Shown piece by piece: positions 20,448 to 30,010 of a DNA stretch of 64,000 nt. This DNA is from Stutzerimonas balearica DSM 6083 (GTDB lineage: Bacteria > Pseudomonadota > Gammaproteobacteria > Pseudomonadales > Pseudomonadaceae). Both the position numbers and the translations under genes were made by a program. The stretch lies in NCBI RefSeq assembly GCF_000818015.1, contig NZ_CP007511.1, positions 1,970,001 through 2,034,000 on the forward strand. Direction: 5' to 3'. The notes under the pieces were generated by a model. It was given only the letters and a program-made list of their open reading frames with translations, did no database searches and was not told the DNA's origin. Position 1 is the stretch's first letter. The number at the start of each line of letters is the position of its first letter.

Positions 20448-22082
20448 TCAGATCTTGAACTGCTGCAGGATGTTGTTCAGCCGGTCGGCAAGTTCACCGA
20501 GATGCTTGCCGGCTTCGCTCGATTGCTCGGCAGCGTCGGTGCTGTGCTGCGCCAGGCTGGCGGCCTGGGTAACGTTCTGATTGATGTCTTCGACCACGTG
20601 CGACTGTTGCAGGGTGGCGCTGGCAATCGAGGCGTTGAGGCCCGAGATGTTGCGCAATGCCTGCGCAATCTGTCCAAGGCTTTCACCGGCCTGGCTGGCC
20701 TGCTCGACGGTTGCCTGCGAAGCCCGGTTGCTTTCCATGATGACGTTGACGGCGGCGCCGGAGTTCTTTTGCAGGCGTTCGATCATGGTATGGATCTCAG
20801 CCGTGGATTGCTGGGTCCGCTGCGCCAGCAAGCGCACCTCGTCAGCCACTACCGCGAAGCCGCGACCCTGTTCGCCGGCACGGGCCGCCTCGATGGCTGC
20901 GTTCAGCGCCAGCAGGTTGGTCTGATCGGCAATCGAGCCAATGACGTCGAGCACGCTGCCGATCTTGCTGGTTTCGTCGGCCAGCGACTGAATGACCTCG
21001 ACTGCCTGCCCGATGGTCGAAGACAGCTGATCGATCTGTTGCAGGCTGGTCTCGATATTCTGCTGGCCATGCCCGGCCTGGCCCTCGGCGTCGCCGACTT
21101 CGTTGGAAGCGTGCTCGGCGTTCTTGGCTACTTCCTGCACTGCATAGGTGACTTCGTTGATGGCTGTGGCGACCAGCTCCATCTGTTGCAGCTGTTGCTG
21201 GCTTTGCTCATAGGCCTCGCGGGACACGCTACCCAGCGTGCGCGAAGACTGTGCCAGCGACTCGGCGGTTTCGAGCAGTTGGCCGATGACGCTGCGCAAC
21301 TTGCGGGTGAATGCGTTGAAATCCCGGCCAAGGGCGGTCAGCTCGTCACTGCCGGAAACATCCAGCTCATGAGTAAGATCCGCTTCGCCACTGGCGATGT
21401 TGGCCATTGCTGCCATGGAATTGCGCAGAGGCGCCGTGATGCTGCGGATGAGGATGGCCACCAGCACAGCCATCAGCGCGGCGATAGCGAGGCCGATGAT
21501 GGAGAAGCGAGTCAGGTAGTTACGAAACTCCGCTTCGACATCGTCAACGTAGATGCCTGAACCGATGATCCAGCCCCATGGCTTGAACAATTGGACATAC
21601 GAAACCTTGGGAACCGGCTGTTCTTCGCCAGGTTTGGCCCACATATAGTCAACGGTGCCTGCGCCGTCGCGCTTGGCGACCGCAACCATTTCGTTGAATA
21701 ACGCTTTGCCGTTCGGGTCCTTGATGCCGGAGAGGTTCTGCCCGTCGAGCTTGGGCTGCATCGGATGCATGATCATGGTCGGCCCCAGATCATTGATCCA
21801 GAAATAGTCGCTCTGGCGGTAGCGCAGTGTACGGACCTGTTCCAGTGCAGCGCGCTGTGCCTGTTCAGTCGTCATCTGGCCGCCTATTTCCAGGCGATGG
21901 TAATGGTCGAAGATGCCCGCGGCTGTTTCCACCACGTTTCGGGTCATCTCCTGCTTGCCCTTGTAGAGGTCCTCGCGAACCTGCTGGATCATGAGCATGC
22001 CCAACACGAAGAGCATCAGCGTCGCGACGACGGGTATGAGCCAAAGCCTTTTACTGATGGGGTACTTGCGCAACAGATTCAT
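20448..22082 (-). CDS. methyl-accepting chemotaxis protein with single-Cache sensor
   Basis: This 544-aa chemoreceptor has a TM1 (about 12-31), a periplasmic single-Cache domain (about 35-190, with [15 protein letters not shown]), a TM2 (about 193-213, [20 protein letters not shown]), a HAMP linker and a long helical signalling domain. The conserved tip reads [14 protein letters not shown], the CheA/CheW contact. The ligand is unknown; related Cache domains bind small organic acids. The ATG at 22082 follows GGGAG. It is divergent from uppP and has no chemotaxis genes nearby, as is usual for orphan receptors. Confidence 0.92.
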   Translation of the reverse strand: MNLLRKYPISKRLWLIPVVATLMLFVLGMLMIQQVREDLYKGKQEMTRNVVETAAGIFDHYHRLEIGGQMTTEQAQRAALEQVRTLRYRQSDYFWINDLGPTMIMHPMQPKLDGQNLSGIKDPNGKALFNEMVAVAKRDGAGTVDYMWAKPGEEQPVPKVSYVQLFKPWGWIIGSGIYVDDVEAEFRNYLTRFSIIGLAIAALMAVLVAILIRSITAPLRNSMAAMANIASGEADLTHELDVSGSDELTALGRDFNAFTRKLRSVIGQLLETAESLAQSSRTLGSVSREAYEQSQQQLQQMELVATAINEVTYAVQEVAKNAEHASNEVGDAEGQAGHGQQNIETSLQQIDQLSSTIGQAVEVIQSLADETSKIGSVLDVIGSIADQTNLLALNAAIEAARAGEQGRGFAVVADEVRLLAQRTQQSTAEIHTMIERLQKNSGAAVNVIMESNRASQATVEQASQAGESLGQIAQALRNISGLNASIASATLQQSHVVEDINQNVTQAASLAQHSTDAAEQSSEAGKHLGELADRLNNILQQFKI

Positions 22083-22352
22083 TTGGTTACTCCCAGTGCA
22101 GCTTTCGATTTCTTGTAATGGCAACGGCCGACCTTTCCGGAATCGGGTGTATCCGGAGGCGCTTCTTCGAGCAGGCCGTTTGCAAACTCCCAATAGCTTT
22201 TCGGCTGCCCCTGGCTAAAAATGAGCCCCCACTAAAGTCGAGGGTGGAATTTACTTGTCCGCCGTCGGTCAGATCAGCGGCCTGGCCAAGCGCTAGGCGC
22301 CTTCCTTTTGTTGTTTTCGAGTGCGATGGGCTTCATCGCTGATGGGGAATAG

Positions 22353-23183
22353 ATGGATCTTTGGCTTGCGGTACAAGCGCTGATACTCGGTGTCGTAGAA
22401 GGCATCACTGAATTTCTTCCAATCTCCAGCACTGGCCACCAGATCATCGTTGCCGACCTGATCGGTTTTGGCGGCGAGCGGGCGATTGCTTTCAATATCA
22501 TCATCCAGCTGGCCGCGATTCTCGCGGTCGTCTGGCAGTATCGAGACAGGGTGCTGGGCGTGATAGTTGGGTTGCCCAAGGAACGTCCGGCTCAGAATTT
22601 CACGCTCAACCTGCTGGTGGCCTTCATTCCCGCGGCTGTGCTGGGGGTCGCATTCGCCGACCTGATCCACGAATACCTGTTCAACCCCATCACCGTCGCC
22701 ACGGCACTGGTCATCGGTGGGGTGATCATGCTCTGGGCTGAGCGACGCGACCACAGCGTCCAGGCCGAGACTGTCGACGACATGAACTGGAAGCTGGCAT
22801 TGAAGGTGGGTTTCGCGCAGTGCCTGGCGCTGGTACCGGGCACATCCCGTTCCGGCTCGACCATTATCGGAGGCTTGCTATTTGGTCTGTCCCGCAAGGC
22901 GGCAACCGAGTTCTCGTTCTTCCTGGCCATGCCGACAATGGTCGGAGCGGCGGTTTATTCCGGCTACAAGTATCGCGATCTGTTCCAGCCGTCCGATCTG
23001 CCCGTATTTGCAATCGGTTTCGTCACATCGTTCGTGTTCGCGATGCTCGCCGTCCGGGCTCTGCTCAAGTTCATCGGCAATCACAGCTATGCCACATTCG
23101 CCTGGTACCGGATCGTCTTCGGCATCGTGATTCTTGCGACCTGGCAGTTCGGCATCATCGATTGGAGCACCGCTCAAGGCTGA
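22353..23183 (+). CDS. uppP: undecaprenyl-diphosphate phosphatase
   Basis: This 276-aa integral membrane enzyme removes a phosphate from undecaprenyl diphosphate, recycling the lipid carrier for peptidoglycan and O-antigen. Both signature motifs are present: [14 protein letters not shown] near residue 17 and [14 protein letters not shown] near residue 160. There are seven to eight membrane helices. A strong rho-independent terminator follows 31 bp after the stop. Over-expression of the family gives bacitracin resistance. It is a stand-alone gene, divergent from the chemoreceptor. Confidence 0.96.
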   Translation: MDLWLAVQALILGVVEGITEFLPISSTGHQIIVADLIGFGGERAIAFNIIIQLAAILAVVWQYRDRVLGVIVGLPKERPAQNFTLNLLVAFIPAAVLGVAFADLIHEYLFNPITVATALVIGGVIMLWAERRDHSVQAETVDDMNWKLALKVGFAQCLALVPGTSRSGSTIIGGLLFGLSRKAATEFSFFLAMPTMVGAAVYSGYKYRDLFQPSDLPVFAIGFVTSFVFAMLAVRALLKFIGNHSYATFAWYRIVFGIVILATWQFGIIDWSTAQG

Positions 23184-23213
23184 CCGACCACGCGGGCCTT
23201 TTCGTGTAGCAGA

Positions 23214-23241
23214 AGCCCTGCCGGATAGGCGGGGCTTTTTC
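23214..23241 (+). terminator. rho-independent terminator of uppP
   Basis: GCCCTGCC (23216-23223) pairs with GGCGGGGC (23229-23236), including one G-T pair, across a 5-nt loop. Five T residues follow directly. Confidence 0.85.
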
Positions 23242-23464
23242 ATGTTTCGTTTTGGGGCAACCGCCGCTCTACGCTCGCTCGGATATGCCTGTTCGGCCGA
23301 TTCCAGGCCGCCCGGATTGCTCAGCCAAGCCGTGTGCGGCATGCGGCTGCTGCGTTCAGGGCGGCTCTTTCTGCCGGGGTGACTTCTGTCTATCGAGCCA
23401 CTAGAATGCTTGCCCATTCTGGGGCCGGAACGCCCGGCTTATGTCTGTGCAACGAGGAAAATCC

Positions 23465-24775
23465 ATGCAAGTTTCTGTTGAAAGCACCTCCGCTCTTGAG
23501 CGCCGCATGACCATTGGCGTGCCGGTCGAGCGCATCGAGACCGAAGTCAACAAGCGTCTGCAACAGACCGCCAGTCGTGCCAAGATCCCAGGCTTCCGTC
23601 CCGGCAAGGTGCCGATGAGCGTCATCCGCCAGCGCTATGAAGCCGCTGCGCGTCAGGAAATCCTCGGAGACCTCATCCAGGCGACCTTCTACGAAGCAAT
23701 CGTCGCCGAGAAGCTGAATCCAGCCGGCGCTCCGTCCGTCGAGCCCAAGGTGTTCGAGAAGGGCAAGGATCTTGAGTACGTTGCCACCTTCGAGGTGTTT
23801 CCGGAGTTCGAGGTCGTCGGTCTGGACAAGATCGAGGTCGAGCGCCTGCAGGCGGACGTCACCGATGCCGACGTCGACAATATGCTGGACATCCTGCGCA
23901 AGCAGAACACCCGTTACGAAACGGCTGACCGCGCTGCCGAGAACGGCGATCAGGTGAATATCGATTTCGTGGGCAAGATCGATGGCGAAGCGTTCGCAGG
24001 CGGCTCCGCCAAAGGGACTCAGCTGGTGCTGGGCTCCGGTCGCATGATTCCTGGCTTCGAGGACGCTCTGGTGGGCGCGAAGGCGGGTGAAGAGCGCGTC
24101 ATCAACCCGACTTTCCCTGAGGATTACCAGAACCTCGATCTGGCCGGCAAGACCGCTGAGTTCACCGTGACGGTCAACAGTGTGGCGGCTGCTCAGTTGC
24201 CGGAGCTGAACGACGAATTCTTCGCTCAGTTCGGTGTGCAGGAAGGCGGGCTTGAAGGCTTCCGTGCCGAAGTGAAGAAGAACATGGAGCGTGAGCTGCG
24301 CCAGGCCATCAAGAACAAGGTGAAGAACCAAGTGATGGAAGGCCTGGTGGCCAACAATCCGATCGAAGTGCCCAAGGCGCTGATCGATAACGAAGTGAAT
24401 CGTCTGCGCGTCCAGGCCGTCCAGCAGTTCGGTGGTAACATCAAGCCCGATCAGCTGCCGGCTGAACTTTTTGCGGAGCAGGCCAAGCGTCGCGTGCTGC
24501 TGGGTCTGATCGTGGCTGAAGTGGTCAAGCAGAAAGAGCTCAAGCCGGACGAGAATCGCGTTCGCGAACTGATCGAGGAAATGGCATCGGCCTATCAGGA
24601 GCCCGAGCAGGTGGTGGCCTGGTACTACAAGAACGCTGAGCAGTTGAACGAAGTGCGTTCGGTTGTGCTCGAAGAGCAAGTTGTAGATACTGTTCTGCAG
24701 CAGGCCAAGGTCACCGACAAGACGGTGTCCTATGAAGAAGCGGTCAAGCCTGCGGAAGCCCCGCAAGCCGCCTGA
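23465..24775 (+). CDS. tig: trigger factor, ribosome-associated chaperone
   Basis: This 436-aa chaperone sits at the ribosome exit tunnel. Its ribosome-binding loop is visible as GFRPGKVP (about 43-50), followed by a FKBP-type prolyl isomerase domain (about 155-240, [14 protein letters not shown] and [13 protein letters not shown]) and the long helical C-terminal chaperone cradle. The ATG at 23465 follows CGAGGAAA; an in-frame upstream start would add eight residues. It is the first gene of the tig-clpP-clpX-lon-hupB-ppiD block. A strong hairpin separates it from clpP. Confidence 0.97.
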   Translation: MQVSVESTSALERRMTIGVPVERIETEVNKRLQQTASRAKIPGFRPGKVPMSVIRQRYEAAARQEILGDLIQATFYEAIVAEKLNPAGAPSVEPKVFEKGKDLEYVATFEVFPEFEVVGLDKIEVERLQADVTDADVDNMLDILRKQNTRYETADRAAENGDQVNIDFVGKIDGEAFAGGSAKGTQLVLGSGRMIPGFEDALVGAKAGEERVINPTFPEDYQNLDLAGKTAEFTVTVNSVAAAQLPELNDEFFAQFGVQEGGLEGFRAEVKKNMERELRQAIKNKVKNQVMEGLVANNPIEVPKALIDNEVNRLRVQAVQQFGGNIKPDQLPAELFAEQAKRRVLLGLIVAEVVKQKELKPDENRVRELIEEMASAYQEPEQVVAWYYKNAEQLNEVRSVVLEEQVVDTVLQQAKVTDKTVSYEEAVKPAEAPQAA

Positions 24776-24802
24776 TCTCTTCCATTTTCTCGAGTGCACA
24801 AA

Positions 24803-24829
24803 CATAAGCCAGCCTCGTGCTGGCTTATG
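24803..24829 (+). other. perfect 11-bp hairpin between tig and clpP
   Basis: CATAAGCCAGC pairs perfectly with GCTGGCTTATG across a 5-nt loop. Only a short TGTTTG follows, so it may terminate partially or act as an mRNA processing or stability element between tig and clpP. Confidence 0.6.
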
Positions 24830-24864
24830 TGTTTGAGGCATGACATAGGGAGTATCGTTGGAAC

Positions 24865-25503
24865 ATGTCCCGCAATTCTTTCATGCAGGCTCCGGATGTT
24901 CAGGCCGCAGGTGGTCTGGTCCCGATGGTTATCGAGCAGTCCGCTCGTGGCGAACGCGCCTATGACATCTATTCCCGACTTCTCAAGGAGCGGGTGATTT
25001 TCATGGTGGGGCAGGTCGAGGACTACATGGCCAACCTCATCGTCGCTCAGCTGCTTTTTCTCGAGGCGGAAAACCCGGAGAAGGACATCCACCTGTACAT
25101 CAATTCCCCCGGCGGATCGGTGACAGCAGGCATGTCCATCTACGACACCATGCAGTTCATCAAGCCTGATGTCTCGACCATCTGTATCGGTCAGGCCTGC
25201 AGCATGGGTGCACTGCTACTCGCCGGCGGCGCAGCGGGCAAGCGTTACTGCCTGCCTCACTCTCGCATGATGATTCACCAGCCGCTGGGCGGATTCCAGG
25301 GGCAGGCGTCGGACATCGAAATCCACGCGCGCGAGATCCTGACGATCCGCGAGAGGCTGAACAAAGTGCTGGCTCAGCATACCGGGCAGCCCATCGACGT
25401 CATTGCGCGTGACACCGATCGTGACAATTTCATGAGCGGTGACGAGGCCGTGAAGTACGGCCTGATCGATCAGGTCCTGACCCACCGTCAGCTGGCGGTC
25501 TGA
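24865..25503 (+). CDS. clpP: ATP-dependent Clp protease, proteolytic subunit
   Basis: This 212-aa serine peptidase forms a double heptameric barrel that degrades proteins unfolded by ClpX or ClpA. The catalytic triad is visible as Ser113 (ACSMGALLL), His138 (MMIHQPLGG) and Asp187 (DTDRDNFM). A short propeptide before about residue 15 is expected to be removed. It lies directly upstream of clpX, its partner ATPase, with two hairpins in the gap. Length and sequence are standard. Confidence 0.97.
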   Translation: MSRNSFMQAPDVQAAGGLVPMVIEQSARGERAYDIYSRLLKERVIFMVGQVEDYMANLIVAQLLFLEAENPEKDIHLYINSPGGSVTAGMSIYDTMQFIKPDVSTICIGQACSMGALLLAGGAAGKRYCLPHSRMMIHQPLGGFQGQASDIEIHAREILTIRERLNKVLAQHTGQPIDVIARDTDRDNFMSGDEAVKYGLIDQVLTHRQLAV

Positions 25504-25510
25504 TCTGCAT

Positions 25511-25553
25511 GGCCGTCGGTTCGACGGCCTTCCCTTGGGCTTGAAAAAGCCCA
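25511..25553 (+). other. two tandem hairpins between clpP and clpX
   Basis: GGCCGTCG (25511-25518) pairs with CGACGGCC (25522-25529) over a GTT loop. TGGGCTT (25536-25542) pairs with AAGCCCA (25547-25553) over GAAA. Neither has a long T tract. They could lower read-through from clpP into clpX or stabilise the processed clpP message. Confidence 0.5.
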
Positions 25554-25602
25554 CGATTGCCTTCATCTTCTTTTTCCAAGCTTTCCCGATTGGATCGATC
25601 GA

Positions 25603-26883
25603 ATGACTGATACCCGCAACGGCGAGGATTCCGGCAAACTGCTTTATTGCTCCTTCTGTGGCAAAAGCCAGCATGAAGTGCGCAAGTTGATTGCCGGTCC
25701 CTCCGTTTTCATCTGCGACGAGTGCGTCGACCTGTGCAATGACATCATTCGTGAAGAGGTCCAGGAAGCACAGGCCGAGAGCAGCTCGCACAAGCTCCCT
25801 GCGCCTAAGGAAATCAGCGGCATTCTCGACCAGTACGTCATTGGTCAGGAGCGTGCCAAGAAGATCCTGGCGGTGGCTGTCTACAACCACTACAAGCGGC
25901 TCAACCAGCGTGACCGGAAGGAAGAGGTCGAACTGGGCAAGAGCAACATCTTGCTGATCGGTCCGACCGGTTCGGGCAAGACCCTGCTTGCGGAGACGCT
26001 GGCACGCCTGCTCAACGTGCCGTTCACGATCGCCGATGCCACGACGCTGACCGAGGCCGGTTATGTCGGTGAGGACGTCGAGAACATCATTCAGAAGCTG
26101 CTGCAGAAGTGCGATTACGATGTCGAGAAGGCTCAGATGGGCATTGTCTACATCGATGAGATCGACAAGATCTCGCGCAAGTCGGATAACCCTTCGATCA
26201 CTCGCGACGTGTCGGGCGAGGGGGTGCAGCAGGCGCTGCTCAAGTTGATCGAGGGAACCGTGGCCTCCGTTCCTCCGCAAGGAGGGCGCAAACATCCACA
26301 GCAGGAGTTTCTGCAGGTGGACACGCGCAACATCCTGTTCATCTGTGGCGGTGCCTTCGCCGGATTGGAGAAGGTCATTCAGGCGCGCTCCACGCAGGGC
26401 GGGATTGGCTTCAGTGCCGAGGTGCGCAGCAAGGACCCGGGCAAGAAGGTCGGAGAAGCGCTTCGTGCAGTTGAGCCTGACGATCTGGTCAAGTTCGGCC
26501 TAATCCCGGAGTTCGTCGGTCGCCTACCGGTGATCGCGACGCTGGACGAACTCGACGAACCGGCCCTGATTCAGATTCTCACCGAGCCGAAGAATGCGCT
26601 GACCAAGCAGTATGCCAAGCTGTTCGAACTCGAGGGGGTTGAGCTGGAATTCCGCACGGACGCGCTCAAGGCCATCGCAGCGCGGGCTTTGGAGCGCAAG
26701 ACGGGGGCGCGTGGTTTGCGTTCGATTCTCGAGGGCGTATTGCTGGATACCATGTACGAGATTCCGTCTCAGAAGGATGTCAGCAAGGTTGTCATCGATG
26801 AGAGTGTGATCGAGGGCACGTCCAAGCCCTTGCTGATCTACGAGAACAGCGAGCCGCCTGCCAAGGCTGCGCCTGAGGCGTAA
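25603..26883 (+). CDS. clpX: Clp protease ATPase/unfoldase ClpX
   Basis: This 426-aa AAA+ unfoldase feeds tagged proteins to ClpP. The N-terminal zinc-binding domain carries four cysteines (CSFC and CDEC plus VDLC) for adaptor and substrate recognition. Walker A is GPTGSGKT, Walker B is YIDEIDKI, and the pore loop is GYVGEDVE. The ClpP-contacting loop (IGF-type) is present as GGIGFSAEV. It follows clpP and is closed by a GC-rich hairpin before lon. Confidence 0.97.
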   Translation: MTDTRNGEDSGKLLYCSFCGKSQHEVRKLIAGPSVFICDECVDLCNDIIREEVQEAQAESSSHKLPAPKEISGILDQYVIGQERAKKILAVAVYNHYKRLNQRDRKEEVELGKSNILLIGPTGSGKTLLAETLARLLNVPFTIADATTLTEAGYVGEDVENIIQKLLQKCDYDVEKAQMGIVYIDEIDKISRKSDNPSITRDVSGEGVQQALLKLIEGTVASVPPQGGRKHPQQEFLQVDTRNILFICGGAFAGLEKVIQARSTQGGIGFSAEVRSKDPGKKVGEALRAVEPDDLVKFGLIPEFVGRLPVIATLDELDEPALIQILTEPKNALTKQYAKLFELEGVELEFRTDALKAIAARALERKTGARGLRSILEGVLLDTMYEIPSQKDVSKVVIDESVIEGTSKPLLIYENSEPPAKAAPEA

Positions 26884-26889
26884 AGAGCG

Positions 26890-26910
26890 AAGGGGCCCTC
26901 GGGCCCCTTT
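26890..26910 (+). terminator. terminator after clpX
   Basis: AAGGGGCCC and GGGCCCCTT form a GC-rich stem just 7 bp after the clpX stop. A short T run follows. Confidence 0.75.
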
Positions 26911-26924
26911 GCATTTATTGCCTT

Positions 26925-26953
26925 CTTGTTTTTTAACGGGCGTGCCCCCATCT
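26925..26953 (+). promoter_or_regulatory. candidate sigma-32 heat-shock promoter of lon
   Basis: CTTGTTT and CCCCATCT are separated by 14 bp, close to the sigma-32 consensus (CTTGAAA, 11-16 bp, CCCCATNT). It lies about 60 bp before the lon ATG. Lon is a classical heat-shock gene. The inverted repeat ACGGGCG...CGCCCGT (26936-26976) overlaps it. Confidence 0.6.
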
Positions 26954-27011
26954 TAGTTTTCATGGGTGCGCCCGTCCGTTTACCGCCGCAAGGCCGTCGT
27001 AGAGCTGAATT

Positions 27012-29408
27012 ATGAAGACAATCGTCGAACTGCCCCTCTTGCCCCTGCGCGATGTCGTGGTTTATCCGCATATGGTCATTCCGCTTTTCGTGGGCCGCGA
27101 GAAGTCCATCGAGGCTTTGGAGTCCGCCATGGCCGGCGACAAGCAGATCCTGCTCGTGGCGCAACGGAACCCGGCCGACGACGATCCAGCCGAAGACGCC
27201 CTGTATCGCGTCGGTACGGTCGCTACCGTATTGCAGTTACTGAAATTGCCTGACGGCACCGTAAAGGTGTTGGTCGAGGGCGAGCAGCGCGGTGCAATCG
27301 AAAGCTTTTTCGAGGTTGAGGAGCACTGCCGTGCCAAGGTCAGCCTCATTGAAGAGGCGGAAGTCGATGAGCGCGAGGCGGAAGTCTTCACCCGCAGCCT
27401 GCTCAGTCAATTCGAACAGTATGTGCAATTGGGTAAAAAGGTACCGGCCGAGGTGCTTTCCTCGCTGACCGGAATCGAAGATCCGTCGCGTCTGGTCGAC
27501 ACCATGGCCGCCCATATGGCCTTGAAGATCGAGCAGAAGCAGGAAATTCTCGAGGTCACCGAGCTGCCGGCGCGGGTAGAGCATGTCTTGGCTCTGCTGG
27601 ACGCGGAAATAGACCTGCTGCAAGTCGAGAAGCGTATCCGCGGGCGCGTCAAGAAGCAGATGGAGCGTAGCCAGCGCGAGTACTACCTCAACGAGCAGAT
27701 GAAGGCGATCCAGAAGGAGCTCGGTGACCTCGACGAGGGCCACAACGAGATCGATGACCTGAAAAAGCGCATCGAGAACGCGGGGCTGAGCAAGGACGCC
27801 TACGCCAAGGCGCAAGCCGAACTCAACAAGCTCAAGCAGATGTCGCCGATGTCCGCGGAAGCCACTGTGGTGCGGACGTACATCGACTGGTTGGTCAATG
27901 TGCCCTGGAAGGCTGCGAGCAAGGTGCGTCTCGACCTGGCCAAGGCCGAGCAGGTGCTCGACGCTGACCATTATGGGCTCGAAGAGGTCAAGGATCGCAT
28001 CCTCGAGTATCTCGCCGTACAGAAGCGCGTCAAGAAACTGAAGGGGCCGGTCCTGTGTCTGGTCGGCCCGCCCGGGGTGGGCAAGACCTCGCTGGCCGAG
28101 TCGATCGCTCGTTCGACCAATCGCAAGTTCGTTCGCATGGCCCTGGGTGGCGTGCGTGACGAGGCCGAGATTCGCGGCCATCGGCGCACCTATATCGGCT
28201 CGATGCCAGGACGTCTTATCCAGAAGATGACCAAGGTCGGCGTACGCAACCCGCTGTTCCTGCTCGATGAAATCGACAAGATGGCCAGCGACATGCGCGG
28301 TGACCCTGCCTCGGCACTACTCGAGGTGCTGGACCCCGAGCAGAACCACAATTTCAACGACCATTATCTGGAGGTCGACTACGACCTTTCGGACGTCATG
28401 TTCATCTGCACCGCGAACTCGATGAACATCCCTGCGCCGCTTCTTGATCGGATGGAGGTCATTCGTCTGCCCGGCTATACGGAAGACGAGAAGGTCAACA
28501 TCGCCATTCGCTATCTGGTTCCCAAGCAGGTCAAGGCGAATGGATTGAAGGAAAGCGAACTGGCGTTCCAGGAGCAGAGCATACGTGACGTCATTCGCTA
28601 CTACACACGCGAGGCCGGTGTGCGGAGCCTCGAGCGTCAACTGGCGAAGGTCTGCCGCAAGGTGGTCAAGGAGCATGCGGCGGAAAAGCGCTTCCACGTG
28701 ACGGTTACACCTGATTCGCTCGAACACTTCCTCGGCGTGCGCAAGTTCCGCTATGGGCTCGCCGAGCAGCAGGATCAGATTGGTCAGGTTACTGGTCTGG
28801 CCTGGACCCAGGTGGGTGGCGAGCTGCTGACCATCGAAGCGGCCGTCGTCCCTGGCAAGGGTCGGCTGACCAAGACTGGCTCGCTCGGCGAAGTCATGGG
28901 CGAGTCGATTACCGCCGCACTCACGGTAGTGCGAAGCCGCGCGCGCAGCCTGGGTATCGCGCCGGACTTCCATGAGAAGCAGGATATCCATATCCACGTG
29001 CCCGAAGGGGCCACGCCGAAGGATGGACCTAGCGCCGGCATTGGCATGTGTACGGCACTGGTTTCTGCACTGACGCAGATTCCTGTGCGTGCCGATGTTG
29101 CCATGACCGGAGAGATCACCTTGCGTGGTCAGGTGCTCGCTATCGGTGGGCTGAAGGAGAAATTGCTCGCGGCTCACAGGGGCGGAATCAAGACGGTCAT
29201 CATCCCCGAAGAAAATCAACGTGATCTGAAAGAGATTCCTGAAAATATTAAGCAGGACCTGCAGATTAAACCGGTAAAGTGGATTGACGAGGTCCTGCAA
29301 ATTGCGCTGCAATACGCGCCGGAGCCCTTGCCCGATGCGGCTCCCGAGATAGTTGCAACGGAAGACAAGCGCGAGTCTGATTCCAAGGAGCGAATCAGCA
29401 CGCATTAG
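27012..29408 (+). CDS. lon: ATP-dependent protease Lon
   Basis: This 798-aa soluble protease degrades damaged proteins and short-lived regulators. It has an N-terminal substrate domain ([15 protein letters not shown]), a coiled-coil region (about 190-280), an AAA+ module with Walker A GPPGVGKT and Walker [10 protein letters not shown], and a C-terminal Ser-Lys peptidase whose nucleophile lies in [11 protein letters not shown]. It follows a heat-shock-type promoter and precedes hupB, an order conserved in pseudomonads. Pseudomonads usually carry a second lon-like gene elsewhere. Confidence 0.97.
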   Translation: MKTIVELPLLPLRDVVVYPHMVIPLFVGREKSIEALESAMAGDKQILLVAQRNPADDDPAEDALYRVGTVATVLQLLKLPDGTVKVLVEGEQRGAIESFFEVEEHCRAKVSLIEEAEVDEREAEVFTRSLLSQFEQYVQLGKKVPAEVLSSLTGIEDPSRLVDTMAAHMALKIEQKQEILEVTELPARVEHVLALLDAEIDLLQVEKRIRGRVKKQMERSQREYYLNEQMKAIQKELGDLDEGHNEIDDLKKRIENAGLSKDAYAKAQAELNKLKQMSPMSAEATVVRTYIDWLVNVPWKAASKVRLDLAKAEQVLDADHYGLEEVKDRILEYLAVQKRVKKLKGPVLCLVGPPGVGKTSLAESIARSTNRKFVRMALGGVRDEAEIRGHRRTYIGSMPGRLIQKMTKVGVRNPLFLLDEIDKMASDMRGDPASALLEVLDPEQNHNFNDHYLEVDYDLSDVMFICTANSMNIPAPLLDRMEVIRLPGYTEDEKVNIAIRYLVPKQVKANGLKESELAFQEQSIRDVIRYYTREAGVRSLERQLAKVCRKVVKEHAAEKRFHVTVTPDSLEHFLGVRKFRYGLAEQQDQIGQVTGLAWTQVGGELLTIEAAVVPGKGRLTKTGSLGEVMGESITAALTVVRSRARSLGIAPDFHEKQDIHIHVPEGATPKDGPSAGIGMCTALVSALTQIPVRADVAMTGEITLRGQVLAIGGLKEKLLAAHRGGIKTVIIPEENQRDLKEIPENIKQDLQIKPVKWIDEVLQIALQYAPEPLPDAAPEIVATEDKRESDSKERISTH

Positions 29409-29540
29409 GCGGAGCGGCTGATTGACACTATCGTGTGCCCCATTCATGAGCCGGCCCCTGGTGTCATAAGCCATTCCTGCATAGCTTTGCTTGCACCCAA
29501 AAATTAAAGATACGACTCAACAGAAATAAGGGGACTTAGA

Positions 29541-29813
29541 GTGAACAAGTCGGAACTGATCGATGCTATCGCTGCATCTGCTGATATTCCAAAAGCTGTT
29601 GCTGGCCGCGCGCTAGATGCAGTGATCGAGTCTGTCACCGGCGCCCTGAAGGCTGGTGACTCTGTCGTGCTGGTCGGTTTCGGCACTTTCGCCGTCAAAG
29701 AGCGCGCCGCACGTACTGGCCGCAACCCGCAGACTGGCAAGCCGATCAACATCGCTGCCGCCAAGATCCCGGGTTTCAAAGCTGGCAAGGCTCTGAAAGA
29801 CGCTGTCAACTAA
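29541..29813 (+). CDS. hupB: DNA-binding protein HU-beta
   Basis: This 90-aa nucleoid protein bends DNA as a dimer. It starts [21 protein letters not shown] and contains the signature [21 protein letters not shown] with the beta-arm [11 protein letters not shown]. The 132-bp gap after lon should contain its own promoter, as HU is expressed far above Lon. AAGGGGACTTAGAG supplies the ribosome site. A strong terminator follows about 110 bp downstream. Confidence 0.97.
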   Translation: MNKSELIDAIAASADIPKAVAGRALDAVIESVTGALKAGDSVVLVGFGTFAVKERAARTGRNPQTGKPINIAAAKIPGFKAGKALKDAVN

Positions 29814-29924
29814 GCGTTTTCGATCCCGTCGAGGCCTATTGGGCTTCGACTGGGGCGGAGAGGCGTACAGGCCTGGCCTGTAACGCCAAGGCTTGGGGAA
29901 CGTCATCCGCTCCAAAGCTCCGAG

Positions 29925-29950
29925 AAGGCGCATCCCAGGATGCGCCTTTC
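29925..29950 (+). terminator. terminator between hupB and ppiD
   Basis: AAGGCGCATCC pairs perfectly with GGATGCGCCTT around a CA loop, followed by T-rich sequence. It probably ends the hupB transcript. Confidence 0.85.
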
Positions 29951-30010
29951 GTTTATCTGGTTATCACCGACGTCACGTAAGGCACCACGTGGCTGCTCCT
30001 CGGGGGATGC

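Noticed and set aside
22083..22352. sigma-28 promoter for the chemoreceptor
   Set aside because: A GCCGAAAA sequence occurs upstream, but a proper TAAA element at the right spacing is missing, so I did not annotate it.
29814..29924. possible tRNA or small RNA between hupB and ppiD
   Set aside because: I could not form a cloverleaf or find a GTTCGAATC-type T-loop; only the hupB terminator is supported.
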